Shown: positions 21,589 to 36,767 of the stretch, piece after piece
Numbering within the stretch: the first letter of the stretch is position 1
Layout of the letters: each line of letters begins with the position of its first letter
Assembly (NCBI GenBank): GCA_029959195.1
Contig: CP114121.1
Span: 2,108,001-2,172,000 of the forward strand
Direction of reading: 5' to 3'
DNA: 64,000 nt
Source: Dictyophora rubrovolvata
Taxonomy: Eukaryota > Basidiomycota > Agaricomycetes > Phallales > Phallaceae
The notes under the pieces: generated by a model
Databases searched by the model: none
The model's input: only the letters and a program-made list of their open reading frames with translations
Told to the model about the DNA's origin: nothing
Translations under genes and position numbers: made by a program

Positions 21589-24500
21589 GTGTTCACTTCT
21601 GTGAGACGGTTACCTCTTTGTCAAGAAACAAAAACAAAGCAGTTTGGATAATTACTCACCTCAGACGTTCCACAGACTTTGAGTAAGAACAGAGCATCAT
21701 GGTTTAAGAGTTGGGTTTGTGATGTGGGCGGACATTGGAAAACGTTTTTATACAAAAGAGAAACAAGCGGCCTCATGTCATCATACGTATAAAATGAATA
21801 CCCTTCATTCGTTGCGACGATCGGTGAGTACCTAGTAGCGTCCGCTATGAGCTCAGTTAAACAGCGCGCAAAAAAAAAATCCGGAGCGACGTTCGTCGGA
21901 GACTACGCCAACATAACCAGAGCAGGTGATGATGACCGAAATAAAACCGTGGCCAGAAAAGTTGAGAGCAGCCTAAATCTGGGATTGCATTATCCTAGTT
22001 TGACAACCTGTGCATAATTGCCAATATTTGAATTTCGCCGGCCCTGTTAATGACAAACGGATAAATGTATTGTCGAGTAGCGATGAAGACTCGTTTGACG
22101 GGCGGTCTTACTATTGTCGCCGGAGCCGATGTGGGACCATTCGGCCTGTGACCGATATAACCTCCACAGTTCCGAGTCTCAACGGCTGCAAGTTATACTA
22201 GTTGTTTGGTTTCAACTCTTTGGAGGCGTAATTCGGTCGCACGACCTTGGCATAGAGGTCCGACCAATGGAACACGAGCGCTCCAACACGTCCCACCAAT
22301 TTGCTGAAAAAGGAAAAAGCTTGAACTGGAGCTCGGGACTGAACCGGGTCTCGGTGCGGTAGAGAAAGAAGTCCGATGTGGGTGTAATGGATGGCTAACA
22401 TTCGTTAGAATGACTCGGTAGTCCTGCACACGCAATGACTAGTGACTAGTGACCTAAGAGCATCTCAGCGGAGGAGACGATAAGGTAACAATCACTAGGG
22501 GCTTACTAATAAGCTAAGGAACTTTTTACATCCTTCATCTTTTATTCGACAATAGAAGCCATTTCTGTGCACCTGAAGCGTATTCCAGACCTAGTGGTAG
22601 TTCTGCGAAAAAAATTAGTACATACTGTAGGCAATTTGTAGGGCATCCATCATATCAGCTTCACCTACCTTCAAGTTTGTAGGTCATATCCCCTATACAG
22701 GTAAATTTGAAGGGTTCGTGAAACATGTCCAAAGCAAATAAGATGATAGATACCAAGAAGATACGCTTGTCAACACAAAACAGGTCTAGTTGAGCACCAT
22801 GTTGAACTTGGAAGACTAGGAAGAAGTCCAGAAATATAAGGGACATAATTGGAAGAACGAATAAATCGACGAGGAACAGGCAACACTACAGTATCGGTCA
22901 CGGTATCAATATCGTAGACCTATTGATGGCCTGTGGACCTTGATATATAAGCGATAAGTAGGATAAGTTAAACTGTCAAATTTTTTCATCCCCACTGACA
23001 GATGCTGTCAAAAGTCGATGAAGCTGTCATTGCTTGATATTTTATCTCGTACCTGGGTCCTGGGGCCGCATTTCCTGTAGCCACCTGTCAGTGTTATTCG
23101 AAGGCTTATTATGTAAACGTCAGCTGACCTTTCTTGGTGTCACTGTCCACTGTCCAATGTCGTGTCGTGTCGCGTTCGATGACAATAAGTTAGTAGCCCT
23201 CAAATAACCCGTAACGTTTACATAAGTTGGTATTCGAACAGCAGGCCTCTATAAAAACCCAAAATTTGTTGAAGGAAACTTTTTTCAGTCACTTAAAAAC
23301 TCATCCAAAGGTATGCTACATCCACTCACTTTCAGCGACTCTGTAAAGCCTACCTCATAACTCAAAAGTAAATTATATCTGACAATTCTTAGTCGAGGTC
23401 AAAATCGGACTCTAGTCGCCGGAGAATGTAGAAATTTGACTTTGAACGGTTTGTTTCTGCTAGACCGCAATTCAAGACTTCGTTCTCCCCCCCCCCCGTG
23501 AACCTGTGTTTGAATGATCAGACTACATAGCTTTAGCTGTTCGCAGTCCCATGAATGGATATCCAGTGGCCGTTGAATAAGTCCGATTTCAGTGGGAGTG
23601 GGCCGGACAAAGAGGCTGAGGTCGGGGAGGGAATTTTTGGGTAATGTGAACAACAGATGTAAAGTTCTTTCAAAGACAGGAAAGAGTTGTTCTATACGGG
23701 TCATCAAAGAAGTCGCAATAGAAATAGGCTTTGCAAATTTCTGCGTCGCAGGAAGAACCATCTTTTCCTTTATGGCACGACTGTGAAGCCTTCCTCCACG
23801 CGTTCCCGGACCCTACTCATACATACCGAGCTACGGCTTGACCATAAAACTCCGGGTATTAAACCAATAATCAAAGTTTCATCTGTTATTGGTAACAACA
23901 CTTATCCACTTTCCGACCGAAATAAAAGCCATGGAAACTACATTCTCGGAGTAACCGCCCACTTGCAAAAACCACAAGCAGTCATCATCGGCGAACTTGT
24001 CAAAGTTAGGATAGCCTCGGAACTTGAAGCTTAAAGTTCAACACGTTCAACAATCTGAGTCGTGGCCAGTGATATCAATCCTTCCACACACGTTGTTCCA
24101 CGATCTTTTTCTGTGGACATATGTACATACCTGTTCGAATCATTCACATCAACATGCAATTCTATCTTTTAACAACAAGGATATAACCGGTTCGAGCTTT
24201 CCTTATAAACCCCATCTATAAACTTTCTTGATAATATTCCGATATTACCATTCTTGCAGATGAGAGCAGAAGATCAGGGTGCAAGGCCGCGTTGGATGTG
24301 AATGGCATAGCCAGGGAAAAAAATGCAATGTATACGCAATCGTTCACATAGTCATAAATCCGGATTGGGTCCGGTGCGTCTCAGTTTGGCAGGAACTTGA
24401 TGTTGAAGATACACACCATTATTGATGGCATGGGAACATATCTCGGAAAATCATCGGCAATGATAACTTAAAGTGATCAAATCTCTGTATTCAGTAGCCA

Positions 24501-24840
24501 TCATGTAACGTTACAAGGAAAAGGAAAAAAAAAGTAATGAAAGCTTATTGATTCGATTATCGTCTGAACAACACTAGTAGCTAGATATGAAGAGAGAAAC
24601 AACACCAAAAACGAGCATGATTTTACGTCTAAATGGAAGTGGATGAATTGGAGTTATTTTTGTATGGTAAAGATAAGACTGGAACTTTTTAAAAAGAGAG
24701 GCAGAGAAACAGCTTGCGAAAGGTGGTCCGTGAATGAAATGCAAGAATGAAGGAAAGACAAAGCAATTAAAAAGAGGATTATAAGCACACGAGTAGGATC
24801 GTTTTGAGATTTAGAGTTTAAGATTAGCGTTTTAAATGTC
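21589..24840. other. Gene-poor interval of 3.2 kb
   Basis: Lies between the F-box promoter and the UGP1 3' end. It contains an 11-base C run at 23487-23497. A minus-strand frame around 23399-23761 and fragments up to about 24030 look weakly like a worn F-box/LRR-type gene, but I cannot support a model. No RNA gene or transposon was recognised. Confidence 0.5.
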
Positions 24841-27095
<2,255 letters not shown>

Positions 27096-29474
27096 TGTTC
27101 ACTATAAGATTGTAGTGGTGGAGAGAGACGAGGAAGAGAGGGAGCAATGTACGTATGTCACAGGGATCACAGACTCGGAGGAACAGTTTTTATGCATTGG
27201 GTGGAGCCCGAGCGTGGGTAGCCCCCCAAAAATATTATCTAATTGATACAAACTGATCATTGAGTAATGGCGCACGTTGTTTTGACTCCATTAGAGACTT
27301 TGGCTTGCCTTCCGGTGAGCAGAAAGTTAATTTCTTTTGTTTAATTTCAGTTTTGGTAAAAGCGTGTAAAAAACTGGGTGATCATTTCTGATACAGGAAG
27401 CTGACGGGCTCGAATGGACTGGCATATCATCATTACTTGCCGATATCATTCCGACTGGTTCTGGACCTCATTTCAACTTGATCGTCGCACGTTGACGTTA
27501 CATATCTTCCTGCAGGAACTATCTATCATCTCCTTGTCAAAATGTGAGAGAAAAGCAGTAATTATAAGGTATTGTGTTCTGCGATGTCGCAGACAAACAA
27601 AGGTGTCCGGGCCATCTGGGCACACCCGTTCGGTTATCAACATGGTGGGAGGACAGGGCGCAATTCACATAAACAGACTTCTTGTTGACGGATCCTGTCT
27701 ACTTATCCTCGCCCACACCGGGCTCGAGGCCTGAATATTGAATATTCAAGAATTCTCAATTCTCAATTCTCCTCGCCATTCGCAAATACACCCGAACTTC
27801 TTGCTTTATTGATACCCTCGAGTAATCATACACCCTTGCATATGCATATGGTCTCTGTCTTAACCAGCGCGTAGCAGGACTCAGATATCCCGATTACTCG
27901 CAAAACTGCGTGCATCTTCATATACATATATAGTATATTCACCCTCTGGCCCGATGCTATCACGCCACGTTGATCTTCAGCTTATTTTAATGTGCCAATG
28001 CTATGCGATGCACATTAAAATCGATATGAATGGGTCTTATTAACTTCAGGCTTTCCTAGATTAATATTCCCATCCTGAATGACAATATCGATCAACACTA
28101 CTGGCTACTGGTCTCTCATCATGCGCACCATTGTAGGCTATCTTGGTACCTTGCACTTCCTATTCTCCCCTTTTCTTTGGGCTCAGGCACCGACATCCAC
28201 CACTCTGTCCCTTTTTCCCGGGCTACATGGGCCCGAACAAAACAGGTTCCTGCCTACAAATTTCACGCTTGTTCTTTTTCTGGTTCTTTCGCCTGCGTGA
28301 CGAACCCTTTATCCTCAGAACGCGATACTTAATTCCGGTGACGTACCAGATGGAATGGATTACCTACGAACTTAGCCGTTCGTCTGGTGCATCGAGTTAA
28401 ACGCATGCTTTGTTAGACGCTTCGAAAGAAGAAATCCAGTCTGACTTATGATCGAAACGTCGGCATGTCCAATTTTCTGGAAGATAAGTGTTGTACAGGG
28501 GTACAAGTGTCTATAATGTAGATAATAGCAAAGTGATCCTTCGACTTTATCTAATTGAACAAGGCAAATTAAAATTAGAGTTTATGGCTTGTAGTTTATC
28601 TTTACAGATTAGTACACGTCAATAGCACGCCTGCATCAGTTTCACCTTGTTCAATGGTCCCGCGCAACAAAAATGGTGCGTGTTGATCTTTACTTTATCA
28701 ATTATTCCTTGTGTCTAGTTTACATAAACCTATTTCCAAAAGTGTAGATACCGAAAAACACGACTCGAGACGGACAGTTCAGCTGTAGACTCGAGTTGCT
28801 TCGTCTGAAACCTTATGGCTATCTTTTCAAACGCAATGAAAACAACAATTCCAAATATCGGCAAACCACCTGAATAAGAAAGAAACCATCAAAATACTTT
28901 CTCTTCCTTTCCCAAATACACCTACCGCCAACGACAAGGCCGATCAACTCAAAACGATTGAGTCGAGGACAGGGTTCGCCAGTGTCTCTGCATCACACAT
29001 CGAATAAGTGCAAGTAGCTCCTAATTTGGCTCTTCAAACTCACGCTATCAGACACTCTATATGTGACATTGTCCTGCGAGCATAAGTTGGAATGATGAGG
29101 GTCAAAAGCCAAAGAAGATAGGCAAAGACGGTGAACATATGTTCCAGTGGTCACCAAGGGCTTAGGTTCACCATTCTGGAGCATCTCCCTATATTTAAGC
29201 AGAAAATCTAAATCACAGTTACGTGGCAAACGTTTAGAAGCATATTTAATCGCCTTTGGATTCGGGTGGGCCGTCTCAATACATATACAACTTTTCAAAT
29301 TCTGCAGCTGATACGGAAGACCGATGTTAAAGTTTAGATCTTTCGAAGTCTACCGATGGAATCTATTTATGTCTATTTAGTACTCGTAATACATTGGCGT
29401 ATTCATCCATGTTACAAAAAAGTACATATGCAGTCGCATAAACCGTCTTTTCAATTAGGAGGCTCGGAATCCGA
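27096..29474. other. Intergenic, gene-poor
   Basis: The UGP1 promoter side followed by about 2 kb without a supported gene. A minus-strand open stretch at about 28993-29298 (containing YREMLQNGEPKPL) looks partly coding, but no start, splice partners or family could be found. Short palindromic ATGCATATGCAT-like sequence occurs near 27840. Confidence 0.5.
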
Positions 29475-30053
29475 TCATTTAGCCTCAGGCTTAACTAAAC
29501 ACTCCTGATCTTCCGCTGCAGCGGAATTCTTTTCCAAATCATCTTCACAGTTCAACAAAGGCTCATAGTTCCTTTGGGATCGATCCCGAAGGCGATGACG
29601 GATACCCTGGCTTATATCTAAGAATTCCACCCACAAACCGAATGCGAGACTTGACATGAAGATGCTTCCGAGCAATCCTATCACAATTTTGGTAAGCTAA
29701 TGTTGTTCTCTCTCTTTTTTAGAGGATGTTTACCGATTATCATGAAAAGAAATATGTCACCCAATGGACTATGATATGGACACGATATTGGCTTTTGCCT
29801 TAGGAAAGTACATCAGACATTTGCGCTCCATCGAGCAACAATAAAAAATCACTTACGAAATCGTATCGAAGCAGACATAGCCATACGGAGAATCCCTAGC
29901 AAACAGTTTCACATTCTCAAACCCCACCAGACCGTACAAAGCAGGTGTAGCCATGACGATTATTAAGACTTTAGTGCGGATTGAACAGAGACTATGCACA
30001 GCCAGGACACCAGCTAAAGCACAGCTTCGAGATGCACGCAGTCTAATCTGCAC
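29475..30053 (-). CDS. Multi-pass membrane protein, incomplete model
   Basis: A C-terminal part can be traced on the minus strand: an exon ending near 29869, a second of about 80 bases (coding QKPISCPYHSPLGDIFLFMI) flanked by a GTAAGT-type donor upstream and a GTAAAC donor downstream, and a last exon from about 29675 to 29475. Two hydrophobic helices (KVLIIVMATPALYGLVGF and GDIFLFMIIGLLGSIFMSSL) and a charged acidic C-terminal tail (EDDLEKNSAAAEDQE) are visible. The exons upstream of about 30053 could not be placed. It may be a receptor-like or transporter-like protein, but I do not recognise the family, and a decayed gene cannot be excluded. Confidence 0.4.
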
Positions 30054-31223
30054 CCGTTATTTATTGCCCTTTTGCTAGGAAGAGACCTTCATCGCCAGTA
30101 ATTTCGCGTCGGACTGCCGTACGAAGGAGCTCCGAAGACAAGCAATGAATATTGGATATTTGAATGATACGGCCAGCTCATGATGCTATGCAATGAGATG
30201 TTGATATATCAAAGTTCCCTCTCATTAGGCATTTTGCTTACCTTAATCTTTCTTTTGGGGGACGAACCCGACCTAAGAGCATTGGGCTTGTTGGTATCTA
30301 GAAGGTCGGCGTATCAAAACCTCGACTTTTTGTCTCAGCATCACAATGCCTTGGATCAAATAACACAGACCAAAGCGTGTTGTCCATTTTTTGTAATCGT
30401 GACCTCGAGCTGCGAACTGGTGGCTTAAGATGTCGACAGGTACCATCTACCGGCCGGCAAAACTCGAATATCATCCCGTCAGAGCACAGAAGCTATAAGA
30501 TGAGAAATCGTCGTTTTTTTAACGTTCTTCTCGAGCAGGTACCGTTTTAAATATAACCATTCGTCTTTGCCGAAGTTGAAAAAAAAGGCGAATTTCCATC
30601 ACACGACTATGGTGTGATCGGTATGCTTATTGTGTCTCGAGTCTTTCAGTTTCCTTTTCATCGAAGATCTGATATCATAAACTCCACCTCAAGTCTTGAG
30701 TTGTAGAAAGAAGGTGAAAGGCTCGTTTGGCAAGAACTGGGAACAATCACAGTCCATGCCAACGGCTGAGCCAGAAGAAGGTCGGGCGCTTTCGGAGGGC
30801 AGCCTAAATTCCCTGCCGAGAGCTGTCGTTGGTGGACCAGCCGGTGGAGGCCTGTGGAGGCGGGAAACCTGTGGAGTGACGAATCTGTGACGAAGGTCAT
30901 TTTCAGCTCTTTGTCCGGTGCGCACGACTCTGCCCGTAGGTATCTTTCCCAGCCTAAAATCTGATTATAAGTACGATTACTGAAACGCAGCATTTTGGGG
31001 TTTCCTTTTTTTTCTTTCCAAACTATAGATCTGCACTGCTTTTTGTGCAGTTTTGGGACTCGGACTGCGTGCGGAAACAGACTTTATTTGTCTTTGTCTT
31101 TTATCAGGCATTAATATTATCTATCCCTGCCCTTATAGCGACTGTGAGTTATCAATTGCTTAAATACATTCAGACACATGTTGATATCTTGTTATGCCAT
31201 TTTTTTTTTGGGTGTTACTCAGG
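30054..31223. other. Intergenic and AUR1 leader
   Basis: Holds any undetected 5' exons of the minus-strand membrane protein and the AUR1 promoter. Just before the AUR1 ATG, GTGAGT at about 31143 and a TTACTCAG acceptor at 31215-31222 look like a 5' untranslated intron. No other gene was seen. Confidence 0.5.
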
Positions 31224-32624
31224 ATGTCTCGAATACGACCACGTTCACCAATCAGGGCACTAAACGCTCTTTACTCTGCCTTCCTTAACGCCATTTCTAC
31301 ACTAGACCTATCCTTCTCGCCCGCCCTAACGATTTCGCGGCTTAGAAATTATCACTTTTCATTCAATGAAATAATTTACTACTCCCTCCACATCCTCCAT
31401 GCCACATTTTGGCTTATTATCATGCAAAATCCCTCTTTTCCACCCAAACTTATCCTACCGATCTTATACGGTCTTGCACTGCTCATCCCATTCACATCAC
31501 AATTCTTTCTACCTGCCATTCCAATTTTTGCTTGGCTTCTTTGCTATTATACATCTCGTTTCATCCCTCCAGCGTATCGACCTTCCATCTCGGTTTCCGT
31601 TCTTCCCACTCTAGAGTCCGTCCTATACGGAGCGAATATCTCAGACATCCTAACCCGATTCACCCATCCCATCCTAGACATTATCGCTTGGCTCCCGTAC
31701 GGCGTCATCCATTTCATAGCACCCTTCATCGTGGCGGCTCTCCTCTGGCTCTTTGCACCCAAACCGGCTCTAAAATTCTGGGCAAGCGTGTTCGGATACA
31801 TGAATTTGGCAGGCGTATGGTGCCAGATTCTATTTCCCTGCTCCGCTCCATGGTATGAACTTATATATGGCCTCACACCCGCCGACTATTCCATGCCTGG
31901 CTCGCCCGGTGGACTAGCTCGTATCGACGCACTGTTCCACTCCAAAGGGTATACAGCAACATTCTCAAACGCGCCCGTCGTGTTTGGTGCATTCCCTTCT
32001 TTGCATTCGGGCTGCGCAACCATAGAAGCACTCGTCGTGTCTCATTTTTTCCCAGCCTTAACTCCCTATGTATGGGCTTATACCGGGATTCTCTACTGGG
32101 CAACCATGTATCTCACGCATCACTACCTAATCGACGTCGTCGGCGGTGCATGCCTCGCCACCGCCTTCTTTTACTTCTTCCTACCTGCCGAACTGGACAA
32201 CGGACAGAGCTCCACCGTGCGAAGCAAATACGAGCAATACGATCTCGAAGCTCCTCCACGAGCTCGGCGACGAACCAATTCAGCCTTTTCCGCGACATCA
32301 TCTTCTCTCGATTCACAGGACGAAGAAGAACAAGAAATTGCATATCGGTCGCCTTTAGGCGCGTATGGAAATCCTCCACACTCTGCTGTGCCGTTCTTAG
32401 GGCATGGTGACCGGGACCGATCGAAAAGAGGCCATAAACACACCGCTAGTATTGCGAGTTTAATTCGGGCTGAAGAGCGCGTGGAGGATGGATGGAGTCC
32501 TATTGCGACTGGATTTGGAACGTCGTCGCCGTTGTCGACGTCATTAAGGCCTCGAGAAAATGGTGAAACGACCATGGAGTACGGTATACCCAGGACACGA
32601 AGTCCGAATTCGAATTCCCAATAG
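31224..32624 (+). CDS. AUR1: Inositol phosphorylceramide synthase catalytic subunit
   Basis: Transfers phosphoinositol from phosphatidylinositol to ceramide in the Golgi, a step of fungal sphingolipid synthesis and the target of aureobasidin A. Single exon, 466 residues from the ATG at 31224. Several transmembrane helices are seen, with the two active-site motifs of the PAP2-like family: FPSLHSGCA (about 258-266) and MYLTHHYLIDVVGG (about 295-308), which carry the catalytic histidines and aspartate. The C-terminal 130 residues are hydrophilic and Ser-rich, probably cytosolic. The start MSRIRPRSP was preferred over an ATG ten codons upstream because a splice acceptor sits between them. Confidence 0.95.
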   Translation: MSRIRPRSPIRALNALYSAFLNAISTLDLSFSPALTISRLRNYHFSFNEIIYYSLHILHATFWLIIMQNPSFPPKLILPILYGLALLIPFTSQFFLPAIPIFAWLLCYYTSRFIPPAYRPSISVSVLPTLESVLYGANISDILTRFTHPILDIIAWLPYGVIHFIAPFIVAALLWLFAPKPALKFWASVFGYMNLAGVWCQILFPCSAPWYELIYGLTPADYSMPGSPGGLARIDALFHSKGYTATFSNAPVVFGAFPSLHSGCATIEALVVSHFFPALTPYVWAYTGILYWATMYLTHHYLIDVVGGACLATAFFYFFLPAELDNGQSSTVRSKYEQYDLEAPPRARRRTNSAFSATSSSLDSQDEEEQEIAYRSPLGAYGNPPHSAVPFLGHGDRDRSKRGHKHTASIASLIRAEERVEDGWSPIATGFGTSSPLSTSLRPRENGETTMEYGIPRTRSPNSNSQ

Positions 32625-33573
32625 TTTTTTTCTTTATTTCTTTCATGTTGGAATACAGCCTTTTTTTTTTTGCGGGTTGCCTCTTACATAGACCGCCGAA
32701 CACCTTCCGTCAATTGGTGGTGTTCTTTTATTGGACATATCGCTCTTCCGTAGTGTAAAATCACTGGTGGATGTTGTGGGTATTTATGTATAAACATTCC
32801 TTGTTTTTTTTTTGGTTCTTCTCCTTGATTAGCTATATTTCACACTCATGTATATAATTAAGAGCAATCAAAATATGGTACAATACATCTACGTAGTGCC
32901 AGACGTCGATTCCTAACCCATAAGGTGTGGTCGTCCGGAAATCCGTGAGGCTTCTTTGAATGTGCGCGCCCATATAATCATCAACCTGCCCTTCTATTGC
33001 AAATTACATGCGAAGCGTCCCGTCATCTACACCGTCTTCAGGCTTCTCTCACTTTTCTCAGCTCTTCGCTGTGGTACCGGGCCTTCACATCAAGATTGCC
33101 ATAAGTAGCAGGGAAATTTGTTAATTAGTTCGAGAATTGGGAAGAGAACTACGAACACATAGCATTGCGGTCCTTCGAGCGGTATCGAACAAGCCGTTCT
33201 ATACAGTTACGTTCAGGCGTTTTGTATAGCCTCGGATGCAAAAAACGTGCACAGTAACTGCTTAGGACATACATCAGCGGACAACCCTAATTGAAACCAC
33301 ATTCCCGCTCCAGCATGTATTTTGTTGACCAGTTGCAGAACATTCAGTCTCTTTGTCTCCAGAAGTGAAACTTAAAGCTTAAAGACGATGGATTGTCTTA
33401 GAGAAGCTATCAAAGTATCATGCTCAAGCTAAAGTCTAGCAGAGTCTAGCCCGGCTTCGGGCAAGAAAGCCCGAAAGTACATAACATCCTGGCGGAACTT
33501 CGTATATATCTCTTCGGTTCCTGATGGCCTTTAAAAGTCAAGGTTAACGAACAACAATCTCAATCCCAGCCCA
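32625..33573. other. Intergenic
   Basis: AUR1 3' region with several T runs, then the promoter of the short-chain dehydrogenase. No gene, RNA or repeat was recognised. Confidence 0.55.
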
Positions 33574-35147
33574 ATGGGTAACATTATCGCTGCCATTGCG
33601 CCTTACTCGCAAATTTCTCAGCAAATACCTCCAAAATCCACGTTTGAGCCAAAAAGAGATATTCCGGACTTGACAGGAAAGGTACATTTAGTCCGGCCTC
33701 CTTATATTCCCCAACTTGTTGTATTAACGTTGACATGTTGAAACCTTTCAGGTTGCAATAGTAACAGGAGCGAACTCTGGTATCGGGTATCATACTGCAA
33801 AAGAACTGTTACGCAAGAATGCAAAAGTATATTTTGCGTGTCGAGATACACAGAAAGCAAAAGAGGCGGTGAATGCGATCCGTAGGGAATTAAAAGACGA
33901 GTGGTCCGGTACATTCAATAACAAGCTTGGGGAAGGGATCGTTTTAGAGCTGGATTTGAGCGATTTAGTTAGCGTGAAAAGGGCGTCGACCGAAATGTTG
34001 AGTAAAGAAGACAGTGTTGATTTGTTGGTCAACAATGCGTAAGTACAACTCCCGCCTGGCATGGTCAAGGAGATTTGGCTGACGGTGGAGAAATACTATC
34101 AGGGCTGTTATGCTTCCACCATTCAATTCACTCACCAAGCAGGGATATGACCTTCGTAAGTACCAAAGTCTTTCCCCGGGACCATCATCACTAAAGCACC
34201 ATCGCGTTTGCAGAATTCGGTACGCTGTATTGTCTGTCCAAGGCAAAGCTCTGTTCATCAATTCATTGCGTTTATAGGAACTAATGTTCTGGGGCACTAT
34301 TTTTTCACAGTGAGTTTCTGCTAAAGCTGGGCGAAATTCCGAAAACTCTCAGACACTCTATAGATGCTCTTAATGCCTGCTCTAGAACGCTCAACGATTT
34401 ACCACAAAGAAAAAGCTCGAGTCATCAATCTTTCTTCTTCAGGACATGTATTCCCACCAGGAAAAATAGGAATTGACTGGCAAGTCCTTCAAGATGGACA
34501 AGAGAGGGATAAAGCGATAAAAAAACTTGGAATGTTTAACGACTGGAAATTATACGGTATCAGTAAGATGGTTGGTCAATTGCCTTTCTGACTGCCCAAA
34601 CTGGGGAATGATATCGTTTTGCAAGGGGACTGTCCTTATGACATATTTTCTGGCCCGATATTACGACGATAAGATTGTTACATGTTCCATGAATCCTGGA
34701 GGTACCAAAACCAATCTCCAACGGTACGCTCTTTTGAAAGTTATCCTAGCAACGGAGCAAGTGTTTAGAATGACCAATCTCGATCTAGCAATCTTTCGCC
34801 AGTTTCCCGAGCGTTAATGAACACGGTACTTTACGCTCCAGCGTAAGGCATGTTTCCTTGGATATAAAACTATGAATACTGAGATAATCCCAAGTTATGG
34901 AGCATACACCACGCTTTTCGCAGCAACCGTTGTTCCTGCTAATGACATCAATGGCAAAGTTAGTTTTTCAAACGGCTCAACGAGATACATAGCTTTGGCT
35001 AATGCTATTAATTGCTTGTTATTCAAGTTTTTCCAACCATGGGCACGATTTGGAAGAGCAGATCCAAGAGCGAGTAATGTAGAGGTACAAGACCAATTAA
35101 AACGATGGCTGGAAGAACAAGTTGCAGATTTCGAGAAGTCAAGTTGA
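33574..35147 (+). CDS. Short-chain dehydrogenase/reductase, ten exons
   Basis: NAD(P)-dependent oxidoreductase of the retinol dehydrogenase-like SDR group; substrate unknown. Exons: 33574-33681, 33752-34038, 34103-34155, 34214-34219, 34278-34309, 34364-34570, 34626-34723, 34789-34842, 34895-34958, 35028-35147; 342 residues. The cofactor motif TGANSGIG (about 41-48), NNA, the catalytic serine in INLSSSGH and the YGISK tetrad pair are present. NNAAV replaces the common NNAGV. The fourth exon is only 6 bases and codes for the centre of YDLQFGTNVLGH; leaving it out deletes QF from this conserved stretch. The total closes to a whole frame. All introns are 52-70 bases and GT-AG. Confidence 0.9.
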
Positions 35148-35358
35148 TGTATATGTTTTCGTTGCTTATTGATTGGTGCATTCTCAACATATGCATAACA
35201 CGCTTGAGGATGATAAACTAGTTGTTGATTCAGGACTTCGACTAACTGAACACCAAAGAGTTATTACATTAGTCAATACAATTAAATTTTGTAAAAGGAG
35301 TTCAACAAGGAAAGAGTTTAAATGAGCAATGTGGCGGTGGCCTGTTTCAACAACCCTC

Positions 35359-36279
35359 TCAAGCATCTAAACCACTCAACCTCCGTAAAGCTACATTTCG
35401 CAGTAACCTGCCGTCGTTCTCCACGCCTTTTCCAGCAGGGATAGGTTCTCCATCTCCAATAGCAAGACAAGTCAAAACTTTTGCTAGTGGATTAGTACCA
35501 ATAACAAAAGACTTCATGAATGTCTTGAGAACTGGAAGAATAATGGCTCCTCCATAACGTTCCATAGCCGTAGGCGGCGCGTCTTTTAAGTTTTGGCCTT
35601 CTGTATCAACAGCCGCCGGTCGTACATTATAGATCTTCAAACTTGAGAGGCTAGGAGATTCGTGAGGCAGAGATAGTAGTTTCTTTTCGGCGCGTCCTTT
35701 GATTTTGCCGAAGAAAGTGAGGGTTTTTTCTGTTTGGTCTGCCTGAGAATAGGGTTTATGTTAAGAAATAAATATTCGGTAACAATACAGGCGGTGATTT
35801 ACCCCTTCCCCTGAGACATAGACAAAGTTGAGCGATGGGGAAAGAGAAGCAAAAGCGGTGGCCGCAGCGATAGGAAAATCGTATGTGATCTTTCAAATTG
35901 AACGTGTAAGTTATCCGACGGAGGTTCATAGAGTCGACCTTTAATGGCTTACTTTAACATATTCACTAATGATATATAAATCAGAACTTGAAATAACCGA
36001 AAGTCCACTAGTCAAAAGAGCTCACTCTTTGCTAACTTGAGATTGACTGATTCCCAAGGCCCATATGCACCCTTTGACACCTTCCAACTGCGAAAGGACC
36101 TCCCGAGGATATGTTGCGAAATCAGAATGTATTATCACATTTGCTTTTGAATGACCTTGAGCTTGCGGAACCGGTCTTCTAGAAAGGATGGAGAGCCGGG
36201 TGACTGCAGGGTCGGCCAGGCAATTTTTAAGAACGGCAGAGCCCACTGTGCCCGTTGCTCCTGTGAGGACGAGATGCAT
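35359..36279 (-). CDS. NAD(P)-binding Rossmann protein (NmrA/atypical SDR-like)
   Basis: Exons 36279-36026, 35965-35953, 35889-35803, 35742-35359; 245 residues. It starts straight with the Rossmann loop LTGATGTVGSAVL (about 4-16), followed by LSILSRRPVP, the cofactor-specificity strand, and later VYVSGEGAD. This is the pattern of small atypical SDRs such as HTATIP2-like or NmrA-like proteins, which often act as redox sensors or isomerase-like enzymes. The second exon is 13 bases (coding EYVK) and is needed to join KD to ITYDFP in frame. The partner or substrate is unknown. It is convergent with the upstream dehydrogenase gene, with about 210 bases between stops. Confidence 0.82.
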
Positions 36280-36767
36280 GTTGAGATTAAGTAAAAGTGA
36301 TCAAGGACGATTCGTACGGAGATTGTTATATAGTCGATTCGGGACACATAAAGATACGATGGCTTGTGGATGACGTGTCTTGTCGGGTTCGGTTTCAATT
36401 CTGCAGTGCCATACGCGTCGTTTCGGCAGTACGCCGTGACCGTGACGTCCTCAGATTAAATACTAAATACGCACTGCTAATCATTCTTCTGTTTCAAATG
36501 TTAAAGTCGATCTAGGGATCATTGTATTATGGAGGCTGTGATCCTTATTCAGGTGGGAATGTTGTCGAACAAATTCGGACATCATCAGTGGTCGCAAGTT
36601 TGCTTAAAGCTCAACTCGGGAACTTTACGCCTTCTTCATTAAAATGCAAATCAACAATGGGTATTACATTATATTCATTAAATCTGGTTTGAACTAGGAA
36701 AATAAGAGGCAATTATAATGCGGACTAGTTAGGCATCACGATAGAATCAGTACAACGTCAAGCACGA
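36280..36767. other. Intergenic
   Basis: Promoter of the NAD(P)-binding protein and 3' end of the FIT-like gene; both genes are on the minus strand. No further feature was seen. Confidence 0.55.

Noticed and set aside
23487-23497. Run of 11 C as a structural element
   Set aside because: A single homopolymer without partner repeats; not meaningful by itself.
23399-24030. A possible worn F-box/LRR gene on the minus strand
   Set aside because: No F-box, start or consistent splice pattern could be found; kept only as a remark on the interval.
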